In this document: one piece after another, positions 1 to 9,732 of the stretch
Layout of the letters: every line of letters begins with the position of its first letter
How positions within the stretch are numbered: the first letter of the stretch is position 1
From: Chara braunii
Lineage: Eukaryota; Streptophyta; Charophyceae; Charales; Characeae
Length of the DNA: 35,142 nt
Direction of reading: 5' to 3'
Assembly (NCBI GenBank): GCA_003427395.1
Contig: BFEA01000047.1
Coordinates: 1,009,493-1,044,634 of the forward strand
Notes under the pieces: generated by a model
What the model was told of the DNA's origin: nothing
The model's database searches: none
What the model saw: only the letters and a program-made list of their open reading frames with translations
Made by a program: the position numbers and the translations under genes

Positions 1-959
1 GGCAGTGTATACCATTGCCACCTCTAGTGTCTGCTGACCATGGAAAAAATATATGTAGAAGGAGTGGAGATCACATAACAAATTCAACAGCAAGTCCAGT
101 TAGAATTGACGCGCAGATGGATAGCCTTGAAATCCCAATTGGACCTGAATCAACAGATAGGAGATGTGAAACGGGCAATCACAAACTTCAGTAAAGAATG
201 ACTGGGGGGGGAGAGGGGAGGGTGGATAGCAATCATGGTCGAATGGAGTAGGGATGCTCCGGGTAATAACCAAGTCCTTGAGGAAGCAAAAGGCTATAGA
301 CTGGTTTTCAAGGACGGGACCCGTATTGAACCCTCTTTCCCACTTCGCCCACGCTCTGATTTCCCGGACCATTTTCCCTCCCATACCCTCTCCTCAACCG
401 GGATCCTGTCATAAGGGTATCAACTGCTCCCCAGTGCCCCCCGGGGAACGGACCCCCCAACCCAGAAAAGCACAAGGAAGCAGCTCAAACAGAAGACCAC
501 AGTGAGCGAGAATCGCTGCTCATCGGACGAGGATTTATCGTGGCCGCACAAAGTTGCCTGTCATTCAGTTCAAGAATCAAAGGACAAGAGCAGTATCTCT
601 GAGAGCCAAGTTGCCATCATCCATGTCTTCGAGTGGAACAGAGGGATTGATAGTGGAGGATGGGTTGGTAAAGATTTTGCAGCAGGTAACTGGCGCCTGG
701 TACAAGGCGAAGAGATGTTTTTCCTTTTTCTCAATAGCCTGCACAATTAATCCTCTGGAGGTCTGTGTAATCAATGCTGGCAGGCGTTTTTTCAATCATC
801 TTTCCTTACATTTTCCTGATTCATTCTGTATCACGGACGCTAGACCCGTGTTCCAGCACGTGATGCTTCCCACCAATAAACGGAGCCTCTTTCGGGTGCT
901 AATGATGTCTGCTTTTACGAGCAGCACTAGCACTGCAGGGAAGTTTAAAAAAAATAAAA
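1..959. other. No recognisable gene; left flank of a retroelement remnant
   Basis: Short overlapping frames occur on both strands (for example + strand 254-505 and 554-973), but none has a motif I recognise and none is clearly conserved-looking. The right edge is A-rich (about 950-970), where the minus-strand integrase reading frame runs into a tract of A and T. It could be the 3' side of the gypsy remnant at 960-2195, but I see no LTR end to prove it. Confidence 0.4.
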
Positions 960-1548
960 AAAATAAAAAATGACGAAGATATGCCTCTTGCCAACTTGCC
1001 ACTCTTGCTGGTCACGAGGGTATCCATAAAATCCATGGAAATACTCTGTCCCGGACCAACAGGAATGGGTAAAGGCTTCAAGTAACCCAAGCAGAGCTTG
1101 AGTCCGTGGTTTGTCCCGTTGACAGACTTGACAAGTCTGAACGTACTGTTTAACTTCGTCTAGCATACCAGGCCACCAAAATCACTGAACAACCATTTCG
1201 TCAAAATGGACATATCATATTTTTAGAACGAAATTAAAATTGAGTTCTTGGGTCAAAATCCAGTCCAAAGTTTTCGCTCCTGGGGGTCCGGCGTTCCTAG
1301 AACGTCTAGGGGGTTTGGAGTTCTAGGAACGTCGGACCCCCAGGAGCCAAAACTAAAACTCAATTTTAATTTCGTTCAAAAAATATAATATGTCTGTTTT
1401 GACGAAATGGTTGTTGCTGTACCAAATTCGCAGTAGTATTCTTATAGCCAAAGTGTCTCATTTCATCATGACATTCTCCTAAAAATAAAGTACGCAAAAT
1501 CTCACTAGCTGGGACAACCAATCTCTTAAACCCTGCCTGGTGGAGATG
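960..1548 (-). pseudogene. Ty3/gypsy integrase N-terminal zinc finger and start of catalytic core, broken
   Basis: Read on the minus strand, the first part (about 1548-1422) carries the H-x4-H half of the integrase zinc finger, HDEMRHFG. The second part (1181 down to about 960) continues with FWWPGM, then the C-x2-C half TCQVC, QRDKP and the linker-core segment SISMDF. This HHCC order and the WWPGM motif are typical of Ty3/gypsy integrases, which insert element cDNA into the genome. The frame is interrupted by a 224-bp foldback element (1190-1413). It also has a frameshift near 1090 and a small duplication near 1000. It stops at FVI in an A/T-rich tract, so the DDE catalytic core is missing. 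Just upstream (higher coordinates) is a gag-like frame with no protease, RT or RNase H between, which suggests a large internal deletion. Non-functional. The family call is secure; the clade is not resolved. Confidence 0.85.
1190..1413. mobile_element. 224-bp foldback (MITE-like) element inside the integrase remnant
   Basis: The two halves are near-perfect inverted complements. Ends read CAACCATTTCGTCAAAA and its complement, and the arms are nearly 100 nt each, converging on GGACCCCCAGGAGC-type sequence with a short centre near 1301. The flanks 1182-1189 and 1414-1421 agree at 5 of 8 positions and fit a decayed 8-bp target duplication, as made by hAT transposases. With one flank copy removed, the integrase reading frame joins from LVQ to FWWPG. 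There is no room for a transposase, so it would need one in trans. Only the 8-bp duplication supports the hAT assignment. Confidence 0.8.
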
Positions 1549-2195
1549 GGAAAACTCTTCCCATTCCCTGCATGGTGCTCAGTGTCTGGTCAAGGGTATC
1601 CAGTATAACATCTAGTTTGTTGTCCATGTATGCATGCATGGACAGGAGACCTGCCTTGAGAATCCATGTGTTGTCATCAATGACAGCGTCATCTAACCCT
1701 TCTACAACAACTTTGACTGCCTCCCTATTCTCTAGTCTAACTTCCCTAGTTTTAATCTCATTCTCTCTCTTAATAGCTTCTCTTAAGTTCCTTCTCTAAC
1801 TGTAAGCGGATCAACTCCACTTTCTGGAGTTCAATGGCTTCCCTTGTGCGTGGAGGTGGCGAGCTGAACTGCGAGCCCACCATCTGACTAAAAGAACTGC
1901 TTGACGCCACTGTGTTGGATGTGGCCTGTGAAGTGTCCGTCATGCCTAAGCTCATATGGCCAAATGTAACAGCTGAAGTAGCAGCAGAGGTAGCCATAGC
2001 TGTTGCAGTGGTTGTTGCCGCTACGAGTGTTTGCTCGGCTGCTGTTGCCGCTTCTCTAGCCCTTTGTAGGCGTTCGCCTACTGCTTCCTGTCGCAAAGCC
2101 CTCTCTCCCCCGTGCACTATTGGAATCCTAAGGGACTTATGACGTGTCACCTTCCTTCCTGCAGATCTATCCTCACCACTGCCTGGTCCACTCAT
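1527..2195 (-). pseudogene. Gag-like frame of the same retroelement, frameshifted
   Basis: On the minus strand an open frame runs from about 2195 to 1770. It starts basic and Ser-rich, passes an Ala/Thr-rich stretch, and ends in a helix-forming segment with ELQKVELIRLQLEKELK. After one frameshift near 1772 the same kind of sequence continues to a stop near 1527, with REVRLENREAV and a segment containing DDNTWILKAGLLSMHAYMD. A charged helical region followed by Trp-containing helices, next to an integrase, suggests the N-terminal part of gag. I cannot name a family from residues alone. It abuts the integrase frame directly, so the pol core is deleted. An unrelated host frame captured here is less likely given the shared strand. 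Confidence 0.5.
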
Positions 2196-3387
2196 CAGCT
2201 AGGCAGACACTATCTGCACTAATGCTCTCACTGGAGCCTACCGCAACATGTGTCTGACCGAGTTGAAAAATAAATAAAAATAGAATAATATTCGGTAAGT
2301 TGCCTCGACTATTGTTCAAGCGATATCAACAGTATTCATGCAAACTGTACACATGATCTACTCCTAACTTGATTAGCTTCACTCACAACAGCTTCAATGA
2401 GAACTGGCTATGGTAGAACACTACAATACTAATCTAGGTTGTCTGTTAGGTGTTAGTAGTCTGTCACCAACTAATCAAAAAATAAAAATAAATCACGTGA
2501 GCAGATGTATGCACAATGGGTATGTTTGTGATTGCTATTTGAGCGTCAATTGGTATCTCCCTTCCCTATATCCAACGTGCCTGTCCGCATCATCAAGCAA
2601 CGGTGTTCAGGTGTGCATTAACAGCCCAACCCTGTGCCCAGGAATCTGCTTATCACCAGTAATGCCCTTTCTTTATCTTCATGTGCAACGATCCTTACGT
2701 CTCATTGATCTCTCTGATCAAGAGGCAGTTAAAGAACATCCCACAAGGTCCTTAAAAGTTATTTAACTTCGCAGACAAGACGACGATCACAACCACTGGA
2801 CAATTTAGATCCCCGCCAGAAATGTTTGTAGATAGTCTGGTAAGCGTCTGCATAGGACTGGTCAGTCCACACACCCTCTGTTAGCGCAGCAAAGAGCCTT
2901 AAAGGACAAAGCAACATGGCCTGCGTGTACTACTCCCATGGCTTGGCATGGTGACCGTGACCCGTGCTTCGACCAGGGCCCTTTAGAGGCACCGCCCTCT
3001 CCCCCCAGATACACCAACGGGAAGAATGTCGTCTCTCGAGGTAGAGCGCTCACGACTCCTCACGAAAAGAGGACACTCAAGGTTGGACTCACTTCCTCAC
3101 GGTAAGAAGAGATTGAGAGGGTAGATAGGGTAAGGGAACAACGTACCTGGAGATAGCAGCCCGCAACCACAAATTTCTCACTAATTGGGTCAATGTGCAT
3201 TTTGATGACCGATCATAGCTTCGGTATCATCCATAACGCAATGTAGTGCCACCTCAGCCAAAATGCCACATCAACATGCTCTCATCATCATACATACATC
3301 AGTTGTCGCCAGAGCTCCTACAATGTTGGCACAGCCTTCCTGCGACGCACCCCTCTACCCGGGTGTCACGTTGTCAAACTAGCGCCA
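2196..3387. other. No recognisable gene
   Basis: AT-rich stretch with short unconnected frames on both strands (for example + 2410-2766 and - 2862-3053). No motif, RNA gene or strong repeat was recognised. Around 2981-3060 there is a short GC-rich section without clear structure. Confidence 0.4.
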
Positions 3388-4092
3388 ATGTATCCTCACT
3401 TCAGAGAAGCATCGTCAGCGCACCAAGTAACAATGTCGTCGGCGACAAGTATGAGCGAGAGCGATATACAGAAAACCAAATTGCAAAATCATGCAGAAGT
3501 CCAGATAGTCATGTACCAGCAGAGAGCTCAAATGCACCAAGATTTCATCCAAATAAGAGCACTACAATGAACTCGTGAGCCAATGTTCAAGCCCTCATGC
3601 CACACCAATGCAATATGCAATATCGCTCCTCTCTGTCTAGCGCCTAGCGCACAACCTACTCTACTTGCCTACCTAGCCTATCTACGTTCAACCAACAGGC
3701 TCACTTCGACTTCGAAGACCAATGTACATGTAGTCAACACCAATGCCAACCTCCCACATACACTAGGTACATATCCTCCCCTCCCCTCATCACCCTCTGT
3801 CACCCACTTTTGCGCCTGTTCCCGAAGACCCCCTGTCGCCCTACTCAGCCTCGCGCCTTGCCACCCGGCTATGGCCGCTAGCGCCCCACTGCCCTGCAGG
3901 GCACAGTGTCCCGGCCCTCCGCTGCGTACCAAGTATCTGCTCAAGTACCTCCACTACGTACCTCCGCTGTGAGACAGGTCCAGTCGACGCTACCACCGGC
4001 AAAGAGGTGGGTGCGCCACTGGGATTTCCACAGGGCTACGCAAGCTCGACGCCCTTCTGCACAACAAAGCATGACCGACCTGTGGCTGTGGT
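3388..4092 (+). other. Possible gag-like remnant, unrecognised
   Basis: A short open frame (3388-3570) encodes a hydrophilic peptide with SESDIQKTKLQNHAEVQ and ends IQIRALQ, consistent with a coiled-coil fragment. It is followed by Pro/Ser/Thr-rich sequence, read in different frames up to about 4092. The stretch from about 3550 loosely resembles 22970-23200 in layout: both carry an AAGAGCA..ACAATGAAC-like string followed by a Pro/Thr-rich reading frame. That fits two diverged copies of a retroelement gag, but alignment by eye is weak. No zinc knuckle is visible. Confidence 0.25.
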
Positions 4093-4939
4093 AGCCGTTG
4101 GGCTCGCCCGGGGACTCGATAGTGAGAAGCTGGTGTGAGCCTTTCAATTGCGCGACAAGTCTCAATAGTCGGGTTTTGGGATTATTTACAGAGGCTGTGG
4201 AAGCTCAAAAAGGAGAAGGGAAAGAAAAATAAAATAAAAAGGGAAAGGGGAAAATGAAAATGAAGAGTTTTTCATTTCACACTTGTGTCCGAACTCGGAC
4301 CGCTATCCTCAGGTGTCGATCAGACGATCCCATAGCTTAGGTGGCGCTAGAGTCTTTTCCCTTTTTCTTTTTCTTTTCGTTAATTCTTCTTTTCTTTTGT
4401 TAGCTTTTTTTTCCCTTTAGCTCCTTCGAGCTTCAGTTCCCCGCCAGTCACATCGTGGGAGGCCAAACGGTCGGAGTCCTGAATTGAAGGTGGGTGGTCT
4501 AGAACGACCGGCCCGTCGCGTTTCGATCTGCTGCGGGTGCAATGCTAATCGACACGAAGAGGGGCCCCAGACAAAAGGGGTAACCCGCCGCCGCCTTGGT
4601 AGGAGGCTTATCACCTCCCGCGGGAGGTCATAAGCCCCCTCCTCACCATCTGAAGCAAACACCCGTCAAGGGTAAGGCCAGTGGTAATTTTGAGGACGGG
4701 GAAGCTTCCTCTGGGATCCCATTATGGGACCACTGCGTGCCAAGCCAACTGCCTTTCCGATTTAGCTGAAAAGACTACTGGCGCTGATTGAGAGTGACAT
4801 ACGCTTAGGTAATCATTTAGATTTGACTGTCTCGTTTTTCCTTCCTTTTGTTTGTTGGGTTTATTTTATTCTTGCTTTAGTTATTGTGGTCCTAAGCACC
4901 CCGTTTAGAACGCGGAGGCTGCACAACTTGGTGGTTCTC
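4093..4939. other. No gene recognised; possible LTR body
   Basis: Contains purine-rich (4200-4265) and pyrimidine-rich (4355-4420) tracts and short frames only. It precedes a TATA box at 4940 and could be the U3 part of an LTR. I could not find matching direct repeats that would prove LTR ends. Confidence 0.3.
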
Positions 4940-4946
4940 TATAAAG
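4940..4946 (+). promoter_or_regulatory. TATA-box-like element (TATAAAG)
   Basis: TATAAAG follows a CT-rich string and is followed by GC-rich sequence. About 100 bases further a long hydrophilic, stop-broken frame begins (5041). This spacing fits an RNA polymerase II start in an LTR upstream of gag. No tRNA primer-binding site is identifiable, so this remains an inference. Confidence 0.35.
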
Positions 4947-5040
4947 GAGGACCAGCCGCGCTATCGGCTATTGGTCAGTAGGCGCACACAAGCTATCTCG
5001 CTATGCGAACACCGCTGGTCTGAGACAGGAGGGTAGAGCA

Positions 5041-5592
5041 GTGAGGGGTGGTGTGGGCTGTCTGTGTACGTGCGCGCCAAGTATCAAGTTCAGGCTGTCT
5101 CGGGGAGCGTGCGCTATGGCCTGTCGTAACAGGCTGCACGACTATAGGCCGCATTGCGGGAACCTCCTAACGCGTTGGCGGCTGATGTCCGAGGAGGGGC
5201 CCTGGATCACCACCATTCTCAACTACGATGGGGGAGAAGAGGCCAAGTTGAAGGTCAATGTGGAGGGAGCTAGAGAGGAAGAGAGGAAGAGATGAGGGGA
5301 CCCAAAACTGCAGGCAACGTTCACGGAAACGAAGATCTGGGCTAAGCGGAGGTGCAAAAGGGATGGAGTCACAACCGAGGTGTAGGTAACGATTGTGTAC
5401 CGTGAGCTGGAGACCTCCATTGGTACCATAGAGCACGAACAGGCTCACCTAGACAGGGACTCAGAGGGAAAGAGTGAAATGAGCGCAGCAGCGACTCTGT
5501 CTTGGAACAGTCTAGAGCAGTGGCGGGACCACCCGCCTGTCGAGCCTGTGGAAAGTGGTCATGAAGCCAAGTCGTGGCAACGACGAGACTGA
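5041..5592 (+). pseudogene. Unrecognised decayed coding frame, possibly retroelement gag
   Basis: One frame stays open across 5041-5592 except for a TGA at 5293-5295 and a TAG near 5383. The product would be charged and mostly hydrophilic, with segments such as EEAKLKVNVEG, AREEERKR, TFTETKIWAKRRCKRD and ELETSIGTIEHEQAHLD, the last likely helical. Two isolated stops in an otherwise continuous charged frame of about 180 codons suggest a decayed gene rather than chance. It starts about 100 bases after the TATA-like box at 4940. No zinc knuckle or enzyme motif is visible, so gag is a guess from context. Confidence 0.35.
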
Positions 5593-6034
5593 GGCCGAGG
5601 GGTAGTGACAGTTACGCGCGAGACAGTTACGATCAAGAACGAGAGAGGAAGGGGGATCAGGGGCTTCAGTTGAAAAACGAATGTCACTTACCAGAGGCGT
5701 CAGCTGCGTGTCGTCGATCATCCCAAGCCCCGTTTTGCCAGGGTCGGAATAGACGCTCACCACCACGAGTTATGTTGTTGCCACCACTAGCCCTCATCAT
5801 GAGCAGAGGTGAGAGAATCGACACATGTGCCTTGTGCAGTTCATGTGTGGTAGTCACCACGCCGTACTAATCACTCCATGCGCGAGAGAATGGGGAGGGA
5901 CCAGCTCGGGGGAGGCGGGGGAATTGAAACCCCTAGGCGGATACAGACTGCGCACGCTTCTATGAGCAAGGAAATGGGAGAGATCAGAGGGCGCCAGGGA
6001 TGTTAGAGGAAAAGGACTCGCCCATCCTGGTTGT
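5593..6034. other. No recognisable gene
   Basis: Short frames on both strands. A string CATGTGCCTTGTGC occurs near 5823 and again near 6055, hinting at a diverged internal duplication. Nothing else is recognised. Confidence 0.3.
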
Positions 6035-6286
6035 ATGATGCTGCTCACTCGAGGCATGTGCCTTGTGCCAGAGGTTGACTCATATCTTATCCCTCCAATG
6101 ATTGAGGGAAGCCCACATGCATGGGTTGAGCACCAAGTAACGAGGGAAGGCATCACAACAGAATTTCAGAGCGAGCAGAGTAGAGTGACTCGTGCGCTCC
6201 GTACGGTTGACGTCATGAGCAACGAGGTGTTTTCTTTCTTGGCACGATTAGTCGGCGAGCTCCGACATGAGGAACTTGTCTGTTGA
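6035..6286 (+). pseudogene. Unrecognised 83-residue frame with helical C-terminal half
   Basis: The frame opens with ATG and ends at TGA near 6284. Its second half (from HQVTREGITTEFQSEQS to FLARLVGELRHEEL) is strongly helix-prone with regularly spaced hydrophobic residues, so it could be a coiled-coil fragment such as part of a capsid or gag protein. It lies about 440 bases after the decayed frame at 5041-5592 on the same strand and may belong to the same element. No motif is diagnostic. It may also be a chance frame. Confidence 0.25.
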
Positions 6287-6770
6287 CGCCCCCTTGGGGT
6301 GTAAGTTGTGGTACTGCAGATGAAGCAACAAAATACTCATGTCGGTTACGAGCAATTGCAGGTGACGCGCACGAGAGACCCTCATCTACTTCTGTGCGTA
6401 GCCCATTATTCACCAATTGACTTTTAGGCAGTAGGGGTGAATTTGCCACGCATCTCCGACTTCCATGTGTGGCCTGTGCCACCAATTGTTGCTATATGGT
6501 GATCAATGAGAATGGGGCATTGACTGAGGGTGAACCTCCAGGAGGCTCGAGCGACGGTAGGGAGACGCGTGCTTATGCCACGAGGCTGGCGCCGCTTCGA
6601 CTTCTGAGATAAAATGAATTGGCATGAGAATGTTTTTGCCTGAGCCGGGGATAGACCATGATATCATAGGTGGAAGACTAGTCAACGGAGTGGAGAGGGG
6701 GAGATACTCCGTGTAAGTGCATTGGGGCCTTTACAAGTCATACGCAAGAAATGCATGAACGAGTAACGGC

Positions 6771-6806
6771 ATTGCGGGCACCTACTCCTTGCTTGGTATA
6801 CGAACA
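6771..6806 (+). repeat. 36-bp exact direct repeat, copy 1
   Basis: Begins ATTGCGGGCACC and ends TATACGAACA. An identical 36-bp string lies at 8715-8750 in the same orientation, about 1.94 kb downstream. The sequence on either side differs, so this is not part of a longer obvious duplication. Confidence 0.9.
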
Positions 6807-7622
6807 CCTCGGTTATCAGTGGTCCATACTATATGACAACTCTCCTTGCTGTTGTACTTACTGTGACCCCAGTTAAACGATCATGGTGTCTTGAGTGGCT
6901 ACTTGCTTACAAGTGATCAGAGTACCAGGGAGAGAAAGATTTCGTCTTAGTCTGGGTTCCGAAGAAAAGAAGGCATGAACTTCAGCTGTCAAAGTAACCT
7001 GGCCGTCAGTGAACCGTATGCTTTCCAGGTTTGTTCCTATATCCAGTTCCAGTACCGCTACAAAGTGGGGTTCACGCTGGCCGTGATGATCAAGATTCAT
7101 CAGGGACCTTATGTGCGTGATGGGTTGATAGGCAGCTCGAAAAAGGGAAAGAGAGAATTCCATTGGCCAAAACCTAAAGGCTTCTACCCGTTAATGTCAT
7201 GGGTGATGGTAAGCAAGTGTAACCCATTGGGTAGCAGATAAGGCCTCGACACCTTTCTCTTGAACTCCTTTCTTGTTTACTTCCCCTCTCGCTGGCTAGT
7301 TAAAGAAGAATTGTCGAACGACTTCCCTCCCTATTTTGAGGAACTTTTCAATTTCAATTGTCATATTAAGATTGAGATTGAGTTTGAATCATGCCATCGA
7401 GAACTCCGTGTTTGTCCGATGGGGAAAAGGGAAGGCTATTCTCAGATCTGTTGTATACTACATCCTGATTAAACATTTGCTTGACGGGGATTGAACGTTC
7501 CATTAAAACTTGGGCCTGGTCAAATCCCCAACTATAACCTTGTGAGTGTGGGTTTGTCAGAAGAGGTTCATTATCAGCCGTACTCCGAACTCACCTGAAG
7601 TAAACTCAGCTACTTGTGGTAC

Positions 7623-7644
7623 TTTTTTTTTTTTTTTTTTTTTT
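7623..7644. repeat. (T)22 homopolymer
   Basis: Uninterrupted run of 22 T. It could be the reverse complement of a retrotransposed poly(A) tail, but I see no recognisable element body to its right. Confidence 0.8.
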
Positions 7645-7898
7645 GTAATATAAACTGGACTTACTCTCTACAGGTGCCTTAATTTCTGCGTGGGGCATTC
7701 TGTAGTACACTTTCAACGTTCTAACTGAGCTATATGAATGGGGCCTAATCCTTGGCTAATTTCAATGAGACCAGTTGTTGGCGGCAGTCTGTATGTCATC
7801 CGAGAGGTGTACGCTACTGACTGAGCCTACTCACTACCTAGACAGAGTTGTCTCCGGAACTCTTTGATGTACATTTGCAGAGACGCGTGTAGTAGATA

Positions 7899-7904
7899 AA
7901 TAAA
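7899..7904 (+). terminator. AATAAA polyadenylation-signal-like site, with an opposite-strand partner nearby
   Basis: AATAAA on the + strand is followed about 30 bases later by TTTATT (near 7935), which is the same signal on the minus strand. Closely spaced convergent poly(A) signals are seen at ends of converging transcripts or in LTRs. No transcript unit is recognised on either side, so this is weak. Confidence 0.25.
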
Positions 7905-8714
7905 GACTTTTGTCACAGTGTTTCGCTTGGGTTTTATTTATTGACGGCTGTACTCCGTTGGTGGGCCGGTGTGGAAACTGCTACAAACCGTACCTTGAGT
8001 TAGTAATCCATGACCTGAGCAAAGGTGAGCTTTGTGCTTAAGCCGTAGACGTCCATCACGACTTTAAGATCCATCAAGTTGAGTCTGAACATATCTGAAC
8101 TTTCCAAAACGTGATTATCGGATTGGGCTCGGTTCATGATTGGATTAATCTCGGTAAGATGGGGCTAAGCTTTAAGTCGTAAGATTCATAACGAACCAAG
8201 ACAAGTCCAATGCACCAGGACTTTACCATTCGAATAAAAGAGGCTATAACCAGAGGGTTGCTCTCAGGGCCCTGCACTAAGGGTGGGGCGTACTTATCAA
8301 GGCTGCTTGACGCACTGGCAGGCGTTGTGAGATCCTTGGGAAAATCTTCTCGAGTAATATCCCGGTGAAGATCTACCCGGACGGGTGTCTATGTCGTCCA
8401 TTGGGTTACACGAATTGCACACGAACAATCATATCGACCAAGGCTTCTGGTATAGAGATGCTCTGGGACATTCCTTTACCTGAGCAAGCCTTTGTACTCG
8501 ACCATTCTCTGTGCGTCATTCTGGGGCAAGACCTGTGTCCCACTTATTGTACTCAGAAGGAGGGCAGTGGTATAACTTTGCTTCACGTGACCTCTACATA
8601 TTTATTTAGCTTATCTGCTACGTAACTGAGATGCTAAAGTCATTTGGGCTGCTAGATACTAGCGCAAGACCAACCCTGATCACTGTAGCACCCAGAGTTG
8701 CCTCATGTACATGT

Positions 8715-8750
8715 ATTGCGGGCACCTACTCCTTGCTTGGTATACGAACA
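8715..8750 (+). repeat. 36-bp exact direct repeat, copy 2
   Basis: Identical to 6771-6806. Located within a short open + strand frame (8631-8852), which is otherwise unrecognised. Confidence 0.9.
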
Positions 8751-8977
8751 GGGACAACTACTTGCTACTTCCCTGTGTCATGTACAGGCTTGGGATGGCG
8801 ATTCGTGGTTGATCGCATCCCGTGCAAGGGATTGTCTAGATGGCTATGGTAGGGGTTGTAACGAATGATACCCTGTGTTTGAATGAGCTCGTCTGTGAGG
8901 TCTGCTGCATAGCGTAAGCTGGAGCTAAGTACTTGTGAGGGTTAGAATCAAAAGAGGAAAATGGGGAGAATTTATGA

Positions 8978-9110
8978 GCTCTGAGAGAGCGTACAGTCTC
9001 GAGAATTGGGGAAATATATATTGGATACGCTTTCTACTTCTGCGATTGCGAAGGCAATTTGCGCAATGTGGAATCATCCCCAGAAACGTCTGAGCAGGCT
9101 AGGGCTAAGC
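8978..9110 (+). repeat. Diverged direct repeat of about 130 bp, copy 1
   Basis: Shares ordered blocks with 9598-9732: CTCWGAGAGAGCG(C/T)ACAGT at the start, a TTGCGCAA block in the middle, CAGAAACG/TAGAAACG, and AGGGCTAA at the end. Spacing of the blocks is preserved, so the two are homologous copies about 620 bases apart. Confidence 0.65.
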
Positions 9111-9597
9111 CCTAAGCGAGTGTCAATCAACAAACCAGATCTTACCTCCGCAGCTGGCTGACGGTGGCCCCTAGTCATTGCGGCACCCGATGGTTATCAA
9201 ACATCCGAGGCAACATCAATGATTTTCTACCAGTGCTCATCGTCACCTAATCATTCCTTAATCATTAGACAGATCAGCGGCAACTGAACAGTTATAGCAA
9301 GCGTGAGACAGTCTGTGAACACCGAATGGCGCCTTGGAATTCTGTCAAATGAAACCAGTGGTTGACCGTGAATATTCTGGGGGTTCATTGACGATGGATA
9401 CCTTCCTTCTTCCCTCAGATTCCTACTGAGGTCGTTAACCATCTCCCTACCTTTCTTGTTCTTAGTGGATTGGTAACTAGAGAAAAGTAAGTGAGCATGA
9501 AGGACAAAAGGTCCTAGTGATGAAATTCAGATCTAACAGAGATAAGAAAGAGGGATAGGAAAAAGAGGCATGTCTGGACATTGATTTGCATAAGCAG

Positions 9598-9732
9598 GCT
9601 CAGAGAGAGCGCACAGTTCGGTTGACTGGGGATAAAAATTTTATTGAGTACGTATTTTATTTTTATGATCACAATGGCAAGTTGCGCAACACTGGCTCAT
9701 CACTAGAAACGATTGAACAGGCCAGGGCTAAA
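9598..9732 (+). repeat. Diverged direct repeat of about 130 bp, copy 2
   Basis: Partner of 8978-9110, same orientation. It ends just inside the start of a decayed coding frame (9713 onward). The pair could be LTR or exon duplicates; the sequence does not decide. Confidence 0.65.

Larger units (their letters stand above)
6287..8977. other. No recognisable gene; contains poly-T tract and two copies of a 36-bp repeat
   Basis: Several short frames (for example + 6975-7241, - 6873-7163, + 8365-8625, + 8631-8852) have no motif I know. On 6873-7241 both strands are open, so the coding strand, if any, cannot be chosen. A 22-nt T run lies at 7623-7644. Confidence 0.35.

Noticed and set aside
1770-2195. 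Host Ala/Thr-rich regulatory protein
   Set aside because: Position and strand next to integrase, a frameshift and a helical gag-like continuation favour a retroelement origin.
6873-7241. A host gene on either strand
   Set aside because: Both strands are open over the same bases and neither shows a motif, so coding cannot be supported.
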